Assembly: GCA_002363865.1 (NCBI GenBank)
Contig: DEWY01000010.1
Coordinates: 124,001-188,000, forward strand
Origin: Caulobacteraceae bacterium UBA3198
GTDB taxonomy: Bacteria; Pseudomonadota; Alphaproteobacteria; Caulobacterales; Caulobacteraceae
Length of the DNA stretch: 64,000 nucleotides
Direction of reading: 5' to 3'
Under the pieces are notes generated by a model. The model searched no databases and was not told the origin of the DNA. It saw nothing but the letters and a program-made list of their open reading frames with translations. Below are positions 8,524 through 16,537 of this stretch, piece after piece. Made by a program: the position numbers and the translations under genes. The first letter of the stretch is position 1; each line of letters begins with the position of its first letter.

Positions 8524-9212
8524 GCCGGGCCGGCGAGACCATCCGCCTGGAGAGCCGCGCCGACGGCTTCGCCTTTGACGCCTACCATGTGAAGCCGGGA
8601 GACGCCCGGCGGGGCGGGCTGGTGCTGATCCAGGAGATCTTCGGCGTCACCGACCACATCCGCGAGGTGGCCGACGACTTCGCCGAGGATGGTTACGAAG
8701 TGATCGCGCCGGCCTTCTTCGACCGCCAGCAGCGGGGCTTCGAGGCGAGCTACGATCCCGACGACATGGCGCGCGCCGCAGCCCTTTCCCAGGCCGCCCT
8801 TTGGGATCAGGTCACAGGTGACGCCCAGGCGGCCATAGACGCCCTTCAGGGCCCGGTCTTCGCGGCTGGCTTCTGCTGGGGCGGGGCGGCGAGTTGGGCC
8901 GTGGCGGCCCGCTGTGAGGGCGTGGCGGCCGCCTCCTGCTTCTATGGCCGCCGGATCAGCGAGCTGCTGGACGAGCCGCCCCGCTGTCCGACCATCCTGC
9001 ATTTCGGCAAGATCGACGCCTCCATCCCCCTGGAGCGGGTCGAGGAGATCCGGGACCGTTATCCCGACATGCCGGTACACATGTACGACGCCGGCCACGG
9101 CTTCGCCTCGGACCGACGCAAGGACTACCAGCCTGACGCCGCCCACCTGGCCCGCCTGCGAACCTTGCAGCTCTTCGCCCGGAGCGGCGGCGGCCGCGGC
9201 GAGGGCGCCTGA
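8520..9212 (+). CDS. dienelactone hydrolase family protein (copy 2)
   Basis: A 230-residue DLH-family hydrolase with the same plan as its upstream neighbour: IQEIFGV near residue 40, Cys119 in G-F-C-W-G-G as nucleophile and DAGHGF near the C-terminus. Its start codon overlaps the stop of the first copy (ATGA), so the two are translationally coupled and probably act together or as a heteromer. The pair has diverged clearly in sequence, so the duplication is not recent. The substrate is unknown. Confidence 0.9.
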   Translation: MSRAGETIRLESRADGFAFDAYHVKPGDARRGGLVLIQEIFGVTDHIREVADDFAEDGYEVIAPAFFDRQQRGFEASYDPDDMARAAALSQAALWDQVTGDAQAAIDALQGPVFAAGFCWGGAASWAVAARCEGVAAASCFYGRRISELLDEPPRCPTILHFGKIDASIPLERVEEIRDRYPDMPVHMYDAGHGFASDRRKDYQPDAAHLARLRTLQLFARSGGGRGEGA

Positions 9213-9219
9213 GGACGGC

Positions 9220-9747
9220 TCAGTGGCCGGAAAAGTCGACCAGGGTCGACACTGGCACCCCGGCGGCGGCCAGCTTCGCCGCCCCGCCCAGCTCGGGCAG
9301 ATCGACGACGAAGGCGGCGGCCACGATCTCGGCGCCGCCCTGGCGAAGCAGGTCGACGGCGGCCAGCGCCGTGCCGCCGGTGGCGATCAGGTCATCCACC
9401 AGCATGATGCGCTCGCCGGCCACGAAGGCGTCCAGGTGGACCTCCAGGGCGTCGGACCCGTACTCCAGGGCATATTCCACCGAGCGGGTCTTGTGCGGCA
9501 GCTTGCCCTTCTTGCGTAGCGGGACGAAGCCGGCGGACAGCTGGTGGGCCACCGCGCCGCCCAGGATGAAGCCCCGGGCCTCGATGCCGGCCACCTTGTC
9601 GATCTTCAGGCCCGCAAAGGGCTGGACCAGTTCGTCAACAGCCTGACGAAAGGCTCGCGCATCGGCCAGCAGGGTGGTGATGTCGCGAAACTGGATGCCC
9701 GGCTTGGGATAGTCCGGAATGGTGCGAATGGCGGCGCGCAGGTCCAT
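9220..9747 (-). CDS. apt: adenine phosphoribosyltransferase
   Basis: A 175-residue purine salvage enzyme converting adenine and PRPP to AMP. The PRPP-binding motif M-L-V-D-D-L-I-A-T-G-G-T is visible near residue 120, along with the N-terminal I-P-D-Y-P-K-P-G-I-Q-F-R-D block typical of Apt. It is convergent with the dienelactone hydrolase pair (seven bases apart) and divergent from the aspartyl protease-like gene, with a short intergenic promoter region. Confidence 0.95.
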   Translation of the reverse strand: MDLRAAIRTIPDYPKPGIQFRDITTLLADARAFRQAVDELVQPFAGLKIDKVAGIEARGFILGGAVAHQLSAGFVPLRKKGKLPHKTRSVEYALEYGSDALEVHLDAFVAGERIMLVDDLIATGGTALAAVDLLRQGGAEIVAAAFVVDLPELGGAAKLAAAGVPVSTLVDFSGH

Positions 9748-9825
9748 GACCCCTCCCCTGTCTGACGGGCCTCTGTTATGGCCGAAGGGGTGCGGCCCTG
9801 GCTATGGCCGCGACGGGGTCCGAGA

Positions 9826-10602
9826 ATGATTGCGCGCGCCGCCCTACTGGCCTGCGGCTTGGCCGCCTTCAGCGACGAGGCGATGGGCGCCGAGATCGCC
9901 TGCTGGCTGGACCGCGGGGTGCTGGTGGCGCCGGCCGCGGCCGCCGGCGTCAGCGGTGACTTCATCATCGACACCGGCGCTGATCATAGTTCGATCCACA
10001 ACACCCGGGCCCAGGCCCTGGGGGCCGACGGGGAGACCCTGGTCGGCGAGGTGCGGCTCGCCGGCGCCCGTCTGGCGGACAGGGATCTGGCCGTCGAGGA
10101 TCTGGACGCCCGGACCTGGGCTTTTCCGACCCCCATCGCCGGGGTGATCGGGGCCGACATCCTTCAGGGCTTCGTGGTGGAGCTCGACACAGCCCCCTGT
10201 CGCCTCACCCTGGCCTCCGCCGGCGCCCTGCCCCGCACCAAAGGGCCGGCCTTGCCCATGGTCTGGCGCGGCGCCGTTCCCACAGTGGCGGGGGCGATCA
10301 GCGACGGCCCCAGGGCGCGGACCGTGACGCTGATCCCCGCCACCGGCCTGGACGCCCCCGCCCGCCTATCCCCCGCCGTCGCCACGGTTCCGGGGGGCGA
10401 GACCAAGTCCCTGTCCGGCTATGAGTCCGGCCGGGCCGAGCTTCGGGCCCTGTCCCTGGGGGGCGCGCTGTTTGAGCGCCTGAGGGCGGGGCTGAGTGAC
10501 GGAGAGCTGGCTGCAGATGGGACAGTTGGCCTGGAGGTTCTCGGCCGTTGGCGGCTTCGGTTCGACTTCCCGGCCGGCCGGCTCCATCTGATCAGCGAGT
10601 AA
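9826..10602 (+). CDS. retropepsin-like aspartyl protease family protein
   Basis: A 258-residue protein, exported by prediction: residues 1-22 form a signal peptide ending near A-M-G-A. The single D-T-G-A-D motif (about residue 50), followed by a hydrophobic-hydrophobic-G block (V-I-G-A-D), matches the retropepsin-like gag-asp family, in which a monomer supplies one catalytic Asp and a dimer is needed. An in-frame ATG at 9778 would add 16 residues; 9826 was preferred because it gives a standard signal peptide. The substrate is unknown. It converges on the petABC operon. Confidence 0.75.
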   Translation: MIARAALLACGLAAFSDEAMGAEIACWLDRGVLVAPAAAAGVSGDFIIDTGADHSSIHNTRAQALGADGETLVGEVRLAGARLADRDLAVEDLDARTWAFPTPIAGVIGADILQGFVVELDTAPCRLTLASAGALPRTKGPALPMVWRGAVPTVAGAISDGPRARTVTLIPATGLDAPARLSPAVATVPGGETKSLSGYESGRAELRALSLGGALFERLRAGLSDGELAADGTVGLEVLGRWRLRFDFPAGRLHLISE

Positions 10603-10603
10603 G

Positions 10604-10636
10604 AAAAAACCCGCCAGGTCGCCCCGGCGGGTTCTT
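10604..10636 (-). terminator. intrinsic terminator of the petABC operon
   Basis: On the minus strand an AACCCGCC/GGCGGGTT stem (arms 10608-10615 and 10626-10633, ten-base loop) is followed by TTTTTTCTT. That is a canonical Rho-independent terminator just after the petC stop at 10659. The convergent protease-like gene, which ends at 10602, may use the same hairpin less efficiently. Confidence 0.85.
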
Positions 10637-10658
10637 CGGTCAGGTCAGGCGACGCGCC

Positions 10659-11501
10659 CTAGTGAGCGACGTTGCGCCAGATGCGGCGGTAGCTCGCATA
10701 GAGCAGGCCCGCAAAGATCACCAGATAGATCATCGCGCCGAAGCCGAAGGCCTTGCGCTCTTCCATCTTGGGCTCAGCCGCCCAGTAGAGAAACGCGGCC
10801 ACGTCCTTGGCCTGCTGGTCGATGGTCGACGGCGTGCCGTCGTCGAAGGTCACCTTGTCGGGCGCCAGCTGCGGCGGCATGGCGATGAAGCCGCCTTCCG
10901 GCGCGTGGCCCTCACCCGTCCAGAACGGGGTCGTGTCCCCGGCCATGTAGGGGTTGTAGTACTGGCCCGGCGACACCGTCAGACCGGCCGGCGGCTCACG
11001 ATAGCCCGACAGCAGGGAGTAGATGTAGTCGGCCCCGTGGTGGCGAGCCTTGGCCATCACCGACAGGTCCGGCGGCAGGGCGCCGCCATTGCCGGCCCGC
11101 GCCGCCGCCTCATTGGGATAGGGGCTCGGGAAGGCGTCGGCCGAGGTGCCGGGGCGCTGGATGACGTCCCCGGTCTCGGAGTCGATGTCGTTGATCTGAT
11201 ACTCCGCCGCGATGGTCTTCACGTACGGATTGTCGTTCGGGTTCTGGTAGTCCGGATCGTAGAAGGGCCCGCCCTTCTGGCCGAGGTTCCGGAACGAGAC
11301 CAGCTCCATGCTGTGGCAGGCCGCGCAGACCTCCCGATAGACCTTGTAGCCGCGCTGCAGCTGGGCCTGGTCGAACTTGCCGAACGGACCCTTGAAGCTG
11401 AAGTCGACATGGTGGGGGGTCGCAGCGCCCCCGGCGGCGAGCGCCGGGCCGCCCACGAGGGCCAGGCCAAGCGCGGCCAGAGCGATACCTTTACGCAGCA
11501 T
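10659..11501 (-). CDS. petC: cytochrome c1, bc1 complex
   Basis: A 280-residue cytochrome c1 that carries electrons from the Rieske centre to soluble cytochrome c in the periplasm. An N-terminal signal peptide (about 1-23) precedes the haem motif C59-A-A-C62-H63. A distal Met ligand is expected in the G-F-I-A-M-P-P segment, and one C-terminal membrane helix (about 250-270) anchors it. It is the last gene of the petA-petB-petC operon, six bases after petB, and is followed by a strong intrinsic terminator. Confidence 0.97.
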   Translation of the reverse strand: MLRKGIALAALGLALVGGPALAAGGAATPHHVDFSFKGPFGKFDQAQLQRGYKVYREVCAACHSMELVSFRNLGQKGGPFYDPDYQNPNDNPYVKTIAAEYQINDIDSETGDVIQRPGTSADAFPSPYPNEAAARAGNGGALPPDLSVMAKARHHGADYIYSLLSGYREPPAGLTVSPGQYYNPYMAGDTTPFWTGEGHAPEGGFIAMPPQLAPDKVTFDDGTPSTIDQQAKDVAAFLYWAAEPKMEERKAFGFGAMIYLVIFAGLLYASYRRIWRNVAH

Positions 11502-11507
11502 CTGGGC

Positions 11508-12827
11508 TCAACCCTTCTTTTCAGGCGCAGCGACCGCGCCGGCCGGCATGCCCGCCGGATGGGACAGGACAGGCGTGGAGATGGATTCCGGCTGGGCTGT
11601 CGGCGTCTCGGTCAGACCAAGAAGCGGCAGGATCACCAGGAAGTAGCCAAAGTAGTAGAGGGTGGCCAGGCGCGAGAGCCAGACCATGCTGTTCAGGTCC
11701 GCGTCGATCAGGATGAAGGTCGACAGTCCCGGGATGACGTGATTGTCGGGCAGCTGGCCGCCGCAATAGCCAAGCACCAGGCAGGCCACCACGAAGATCA
11801 TGAAGTAGAGCTTGCCGGTGGGGCGATAGCGCATGGACCGCACCTTGGAGGTGTCGAGCCAGGGCAGGACGAACAGCACCGCGATGGCGCCGAACATCAG
11901 GATCACGCCGCCCAGCTTGTCCGGCACCGCCCGCAGGATCGCGTAGAAGGGCAGGAAATACCATTCGGGCACGATATGGGCCGGCGTCACCAGCGGGTTG
12001 GCGGGAATGTAGTTGTCCGCATGGCCCAGCGCGTTCGGATTGTAGAACAGGAAGGTGGCGAACAAGATCAGGAACAGCACGATCGCGAAGCCGTCCTTCA
12101 CCGTGTAGTACGGATGGAAGGGCACGGTATCGGCCTTGGACTGGACGTTGACGCCGGTCGGGTTGTTGTTGCCCGGCACGTGCAGCGCCCAGATGTGCAG
12201 CCCCACCACGCCGGCGATCATGAACGGCAGCAGGAAGTGCAGCGAGAAGAAGCGGTTCAGGGTGGCGTTATCCACCGCAAACCCGCCCCACAGCCAGGTG
12301 GTGATGGCCTCGCCCACGATCGGCAGGGCGCCGAACAGGTTGGTGATCACGACCGCGCCGTGGAAGCTCATCTGACCCCAGGGCAGGACGTAGCCCATGA
12401 AGGCCGTCGCCATCATCAGCAGGTAGATGATGCAGCCCAGGATCCACAGCACCTCGCGGGGCGCCTTGTAGGACCCGTAATAGAGGCCGCGGAACATGTG
12501 GATGTAGACCGCGATGAAGAACATCGAGGCCCCGTTGGCGTGCATGTAGCGCACCAGCCAGCCGTAGTTCACATCGCGCATGATGCGCTCGACCGAGGCG
12601 AAGGCGTGGTCGACGTGGGGCACATAGTGCATGGCCAGCACGACGCCGGTGACGATCTGGATGCCCAGGCACACCGCGAGGATGCCGCCGAAGGTCCACC
12701 AGTAGTTCAGGTTCTTCGGGGTCGGATAGTCGACGATGCTGTCCCAGCCCAGCCGGACGATCGGCAGGCGGGTGTCGAGCCAGCGCTCAATCCCGGTCTT
12801 GGGTTCGTAAGTGGAATGTCCGCTCAT
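11508..12827 (-). CDS. petB: cytochrome b, bc1 complex
   Basis: A 439-residue, multi-spanning cytochrome b forming both quinone sites of ubiquinol-cytochrome c reductase. Visible features are the haem-binding histidines in helices B and D (H-Y-V-P-H and Y-M-H-A-N-G segments and the later paired histidines), and the Qo-site PEWY motif. Start 12827 (M-S-G-H-S) is five bases after the petA stop and fits the family N-terminus; the frame stays open upstream only through petA. A proline/alanine-rich tail of about 25 residues follows the last helix. Confidence 0.96.
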   Translation of the reverse strand: MSGHSTYEPKTGIERWLDTRLPIVRLGWDSIVDYPTPKNLNYWWTFGGILAVCLGIQIVTGVVLAMHYVPHVDHAFASVERIMRDVNYGWLVRYMHANGASMFFIAVYIHMFRGLYYGSYKAPREVLWILGCIIYLLMMATAFMGYVLPWGQMSFHGAVVITNLFGALPIVGEAITTWLWGGFAVDNATLNRFFSLHFLLPFMIAGVVGLHIWALHVPGNNNPTGVNVQSKADTVPFHPYYTVKDGFAIVLFLILFATFLFYNPNALGHADNYIPANPLVTPAHIVPEWYFLPFYAILRAVPDKLGGVILMFGAIAVLFVLPWLDTSKVRSMRYRPTGKLYFMIFVVACLVLGYCGGQLPDNHVIPGLSTFILIDADLNSMVWLSRLATLYYFGYFLVILPLLGLTETPTAQPESISTPVLSHPAGMPAGAVAAPEKKG

Positions 12828-12832
12828 CGCTG

Positions 12833-13387
12833 TCAGCCCACCTTGACCGTCGTGTCGGAAAGGAATTCGTAGGTCGGCACCGCCAGGTTCAGCGGGGCAG
12901 GCCCGCGGCGGATACGTCCCGACGTGTCGTAGTGCGAGCCGTGGCACGGGCAGAACCAGCCGCCATAGTCGCCGCCAGCGAAGGTCGGCACGCAGCCCAG
13001 ATGGGTGCAGGCGCCGATCAGGATCATCCACTCGGCCTTGCCGGGCTTGTGACGCTCCTCGTCGGTCTGCGGGTCGGGCAGGTTGGCGCCGTCATCGGCC
13101 ACCGCCGCGGCGATCTCCGCCTCGGTGCGCTTGCGGATGAACAGGGGCTTGCCGCGCCACTTGATCGTGACCTGCTGGCCCAGCGCGACCTTGGACAGAT
13201 CGAACTCGACCGAGGCCAGGGCGAGGGTGTCGGCCGAGGGGTTCATCTGATCGATGAACGGCCAAGCCAGCGCGCCCACGGCGCCCACGGCCGCCGCGCC
13301 TGCGGCGATGTGAATGAAATCGCGCCGGTTCGGGTCTTCGCCCGCGGCATGCGGATCGGGATTTTCGCCCACGACGGTGTCAGCCAC
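12833..13387 (-). CDS. petA: Rieske iron-sulfur subunit, bc1 complex
   Basis: A 184-residue Rieske protein. An N-terminal R-R-D-F followed by a hydrophobic stretch (about 24-45) is a twin-arginine-type membrane anchor. The [2Fe-2S] ligands are present as C127-T-H129-L-G-C132 and C146-P-C148-H149. A GTG start at 13387 was chosen because it gives V-A-D-T just before the conserved region and has an upstream AAGG; a longer in-frame ATG exists at 13453. First gene of petABC; the 240-base intergenic region shared with trmL must hold its promoter. Confidence 0.94.
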   Translation of the reverse strand: MADTVVGENPDPHAAGEDPNRRDFIHIAAGAAAVGAVGALAWPFIDQMNPSADTLALASVEFDLSKVALGQQVTIKWRGKPLFIRKRTEAEIAAAVADDGANLPDPQTDEERHKPGKAEWMILIGACTHLGCVPTFAGGDYGGWFCPCHGSHYDTSGRIRRGPAPLNLAVPTYEFLSDTTVKVG

Positions 13388-13627
13388 CTTTAAGCTACCC
13401 TTCGGTTTGAGGCCGCGGCTCCACAAGGAACCGCCGCCCGTTCGGACGCTCACGAGAAATGCCGCGACGCCCCGTCAGTCGGCCTGGTCAGATGTTCTGA
13501 GTCAGGCCTGCTATGGAACCCATACAGGGCCACGGGAAATGTCGCACTAGCCATGCCGCCAATGTGCAGCGACAAGCCTAGCGATTCGTCCCACGCCCCA
13601 GCTAATTCCGTCGGTGGATCGCTTAGA

Positions 13628-14098
13628 ATGCGTTTGGCCCTTTTTCAACCGGACATTCCGCAAAACGTAGGCGCGGCTCTTCGTCTCGCCGCCTGCCTCG
13701 ATGTCGACCTCGAGGTGATCGAGCCCTGTGGATTCCCGCTATCCGATAAGGCGGTGAAGCGCGCAGCTCTGGATTATGGCCGCCTCGCCCGCTGGACCCG
13801 GCGTGAGAGCTTCGACGCCTTCATGGCCGCGCCGGAGCGCCAGGAGGGCCGGCTGGTGCTGTTCACCACCCGCGGAGCCCAGCCCCTGCACAGCTTCGTC
13901 TTTCAGCGGGACGACACCCTGCTGTTTGGCCGCGAGAGCTCCGGCGTCCCCGAGGAGGTTCATGCGGCGGCTCAGGCGCGGTTGCTGATTCCCCTCGCAC
14001 CGGAGGCCCGCTCCCTCAACCTCACCGTTTCGGCGGCCATCGGTCTTTCGGAAGCGTTGCGCCAGATCGACGGATTCCCTAAGCCCCTGGTCCCATGA
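13628..14098 (+). CDS. trmL: tRNA (cytidine(34)-2'-O)-methyltransferase
   Basis: A 156-residue SPOUT methyltransferase that methylates the ribose of the wobble base in some leucine tRNAs. The first motif L-F-Q-P-D-I-P-Q-N-V-G, the SAM-knot motifs F-G-R-E-S-S-G-V-P (100-108) and I-P-L-A-P...S-L-N-L-T-V-S (121-135) are all visible. Start 13628 is used since conserved sequence begins at once; an upstream in-frame ATG at 13553 would add unlikely sequence. It overlaps hemF by four bases (ATGA). Confidence 0.93.
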   Translation: MRLALFQPDIPQNVGAALRLAACLDVDLEVIEPCGFPLSDKAVKRAALDYGRLARWTRRESFDAFMAAPERQEGRLVLFTTRGAQPLHSFVFQRDDTLLFGRESSGVPEEVHAAAQARLLIPLAPEARSLNLTVSAAIGLSEALRQIDGFPKPLVP

Positions 14099-14970
14099 CA
14101 GACGCCGCCCCCCTCGATGACCGCAACCGCCGGGCCCGGGCCTGGTTCGACTCCCTCCGCGACCAGATCGTCGCCGCCTTCGAGGCCCTGGAGGACGAGG
14201 CGCCCGCCGACCTCTATCCGGGGGAGCCTGGGCGCTTCGAGCTCACCCCCTGGGACCGGCCGGCCGGCGGCGGCGGGGTGATGGGCTTCATGCGTGGCGG
14301 CCGCTTCTTCGAGAAATGCGGCGTTCACATCAGCCTGGTGCATGGGGTGTTCACCGCGGAGATGGCGGCCACCATGCCCGGGGCCGACAAGGACCCCCGC
14401 TTCACAGCGACCGGCATCAGCCTGATCGCCCACATGCGCAACCCACATGTGCCTGCCGTGCACATGAACACCCGCTTCCTGGCCACGAGCCAGAGCTGGT
14501 TCGGCGGCGGCGCCGACCTGACGCCGACCCAGGACTATCAGCGAACCCAGGAAAACCCCGACGCCATGGCGTTTCACGCCGCCATGAAGAGCGCCTGCGA
14601 CGCTCACGACCCTGCCTGGTACGCGCCCTACAAGGCCCGCTGCGACGAGTACTTCTTCCTGCCCCACCGCAACGAGCCCCGCGGCATCGGCGGCATTTTC
14701 TACGACCACCACAATTCCGGGGACTGGGAACGGGACTTCGCCTTCACCCAGGACGTGGGCAAGGCCTTCGCCCAGGTCTATCCGGCGATCGCCCGGGGCC
14801 GCATGGCCACCCCATGGACCGAGGCTGACCGTCAGGAGCAGCTGGTGCGCCGCGGACGCTATGTGGAGTTCAACCTGCTCTATGACCGCGGCACCATGTT
14901 TGGTCTGAAGACCGGCGGGAACATCACCTCGATCCTGTCCTCCATGCCGCCCATGGTCAGCTGGCCCTGA
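14095..14970 (+). CDS. hemF: oxygen-dependent coproporphyrinogen III oxidase
   Basis: A 291-residue aerobic enzyme of haem synthesis that converts coproporphyrinogen III to protoporphyrinogen IX. Characteristic blocks include the G-V-H-I-S-L-V-H-G segment, N-P-H-V-P-A-V-H-M-N-T-R-F, the F-G-G-G-A-D-L-T-P block and G-I-G-G-I-F-Y-D. It is translationally coupled to trmL by an ATGA overlap, a pairing common in alphaproteobacteria. Placement next to the bc1 operon fits respiratory cytochrome production, although the two are divergent. Confidence 0.97.
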   Translation: MTDAAPLDDRNRRARAWFDSLRDQIVAAFEALEDEAPADLYPGEPGRFELTPWDRPAGGGGVMGFMRGGRFFEKCGVHISLVHGVFTAEMAATMPGADKDPRFTATGISLIAHMRNPHVPAVHMNTRFLATSQSWFGGGADLTPTQDYQRTQENPDAMAFHAAMKSACDAHDPAWYAPYKARCDEYFFLPHRNEPRGIGGIFYDHHNSGDWERDFAFTQDVGKAFAQVYPAIARGRMATPWTEADRQEQLVRRGRYVEFNLLYDRGTMFGLKTGGNITSILSSMPPMVSWP

Positions 14971-15024
14971 GGCGGAGAGGCCGCGGATTTGCCTTAGGCG
15001 GCTTGGCTGTGCGAGGGTCCGGCG

Positions 15025-15633
15025 ATGCGAGCCCTGTTGAGTACTGTTCTGGGCGGCCTCCTTCTGGCGGGCTGTGGCCAGGAGACATCCGCCCCCCCCG
15101 CGCCCGCCCCATCGACCGTTGCGGAACGTCCCCAGGGACCCGCCGTCGTCGGCCCGATCCTGGTCACCTTCAGCGAGAACGGCGCCGGCGAGATCAACGG
15201 CGAGACGCCGCTGACGACGCGCAGCATCGCCGCCGTCTTCCCTGACGCCTCAGTCGAAACGGCCCTCCATGAGGAGGCCGGCGTTGAGATCATCACGGTG
15301 CGCCGACCCGACGGCCTGGTCCTCGACCTGCATCCCGGCGTTGACCCGGAACGGGTGGGCGAGATCATCGGACGGGCCGGACCGGTGACCGGACCCCTGG
15401 GTGAGAAGCTCGGCGCCGATTGGGCAACGATGGGCTTTGAGCCGGCCGACTGCCGCCGCGGTCAGGACGATATGTCGCACACTCTGATCTGCTATCGCCC
15501 CGGCGAACCCCTGCTGGGCTATGTCTTCGATTTGTCTGCGTTCGAAGGCCCAGATGACCAGATTCCCGAGCCGGACGTCCTGGAAGCGATCGCGCGGCTG
15601 AGCGCCTTCGTATGGACCGCCGCGCCGAACTGA
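15025..15633 (+). CDS. putative lipoprotein, DUF1131/YfeY-like
   Basis: A 202-residue protein with a clear lipobox L-L-A-G-C (Cys17) after a short signal peptide, then a Pro/Ala linker. Residues about 42-75 contain G-A-G-E-I-N-x-x-T-P-L, a pattern I associate with DUF1131, whose E. coli member YfeY is an envelope-stress lipoprotein. The assignment rests on recall and a partial pattern, so it is moderate. Two later cysteines (near C-R-R-G and I-C-Y) could form a disulfide. It converges with a very small secreted ORF. Confidence 0.65.
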   Translation: MRALLSTVLGGLLLAGCGQETSAPPAPAPSTVAERPQGPAVVGPILVTFSENGAGEINGETPLTTRSIAAVFPDASVETALHEEAGVEIITVRRPDGLVLDLHPGVDPERVGEIIGRAGPVTGPLGEKLGADWATMGFEPADCRRGQDDMSHTLICYRPGEPLLGYVFDLSAFEGPDDQIPEPDVLEAIARLSAFVWTAAPN

Positions 15634-15643
15634 CGACCGGGCC

Positions 15644-15781
15644 TCAGGTCAGTTCGTCGAGCATGGCGACAAAGACGCCCGGCGACAGGGGCTCTGGATT
15701 GGCCGCCTGGGTCTCCACGCTCGCCACCATGAGGGCGGCGGCGGCGCTGGCCGCGACGATCATCAGCCGGAAGGGCGTCAT
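15644..15781 (-). CDS. small secreted peptide, 45 residues
   Basis: A 45-codon frame starting with ATG at 15781. M-T-P-F-R-L-M-I-V is followed by an alanine-rich hydrophobic run and a plausible signal peptidase site near T-Q-A-A, leaving a mature part of only about 18 residues. GGAG lies nine bases before the ATG (minus strand), a good ribosome binding site. The amphipathic C-terminus F-V-A-M-L-D-E-L-T is strongly helical. No family is recognised. Support is the start signal, a signal peptide-like layout and the lack of another feature here. Confidence 0.5.
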   Translation of the reverse strand: MTPFRLMIVAASAAAALMVASVETQAANPEPLSPGVFVAMLDELT

Positions 15782-15817
15782 GACTGGGGGCTCCCTGTTA
15801 AGCGGGTCGGCACAGAT

Positions 15818-16531
15818 CTAACCTCCGCGGTGCGGAAGTGTTGCAAGAAACGCCGCGATCCATGCGCCCAGGGCGGCACGGTCGTCGGGCGCCGCATAAC
15901 TGGCCACCGCCTGATCGGCCTGCCCATCTCCATAGCGACTGCCTCGCCGCGCCTCGATCAGGGCCTTGGCGTAGGCCGGGTCGAACTCCGGATGCAGCTG
16001 AATGGAGATCGCCGGCTGGTCGTCATAGGCCAGCATGCCGAACGGGGTGAAGTCGTTGGCTCCCACCACCCGGGCGCCCGGCGGCGGGGTGACCACCTGA
16101 TCCTGGTGCGACGCCGGCGCGGCCAGGGTCTTTCGATCGCCAAGGCCCGGGAGCGGTTCGAGAACCTCGTAGGCGTGCAGACCCACGCCCCAGCCCTTGG
16201 GCGACTTGATCACCTGGCCGCCGAAGGCCTGGGCCATCGCCTGATGGCCGAAACAGACCCCGACCAGACCCGCCCGGCCCTTGGCCGCCTGCAAAAATCC
16301 GATCAGCTGGCCGATCCACGGCTCGGCGTCATAGACGCCGGCGGAGGAGCCGGTGACCAGATAGGCGTCGCAGGCCTCGGGGCTGGCCGGCGTCTGCCCA
16401 GCCGCCACATCGAAGACCGCATAGTCATGGGCGTCCTCGCCCAGCAGGCGCTGAAACATGTCGGGATAGCCGCCGAACTGCGCCTCCAGCGGCGCAGGCG
16501 GCGCGCCGGTCTTCAGGATGCCGAGCTTCAT
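15818..16531 (-). CDS. type 1 glutamine amidotransferase (GuaA-like, stand-alone)
   Basis: A 237-residue class I glutamine amidotransferase domain with the nucleophile Cys93 in G-V-C-F-G-H-Q and the H180-x-E182 pair in Q-L-H-P-E-F, completing the catalytic triad. There is no synthetase domain. Stand-alone members hydrolyse gamma-glutamyl amides or act as GMP-synthase-like paralogues of unknown substrate. It is the last gene of a leftward operon, six bases after cca. Confidence 0.88.
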   Translation of the reverse strand: MKLGILKTGAPPAPLEAQFGGYPDMFQRLLGEDAHDYAVFDVAAGQTPASPEACDAYLVTGSSAGVYDAEPWIGQLIGFLQAAKGRAGLVGVCFGHQAMAQAFGGQVIKSPKGWGVGLHAYEVLEPLPGLGDRKTLAAPASHQDQVVTPPPGARVVGANDFTPFGMLAYDDQPAISIQLHPEFDPAYAKALIEARRGSRYGDGQADQAVASYAAPDDRAALGAWIAAFLATLPHRGG

Positions 16532-16537
16532 CGGGCT

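Noticed and set aside
10548..12872. A plus-strand open frame of about 770 codons opposite petC and petB.
   Set aside because: The protein would be rich in Arg, Gly, His and Gln with no domain, and it is antisense to the bc1 genes.
15601..15821. A plus-strand frame overlapping the end of the DUF1131-like lipoprotein gene and the small peptide gene.
   Set aside because: No supporting features; the minus-strand 45-codon frame has a ribosome binding site and a signal peptide pattern.
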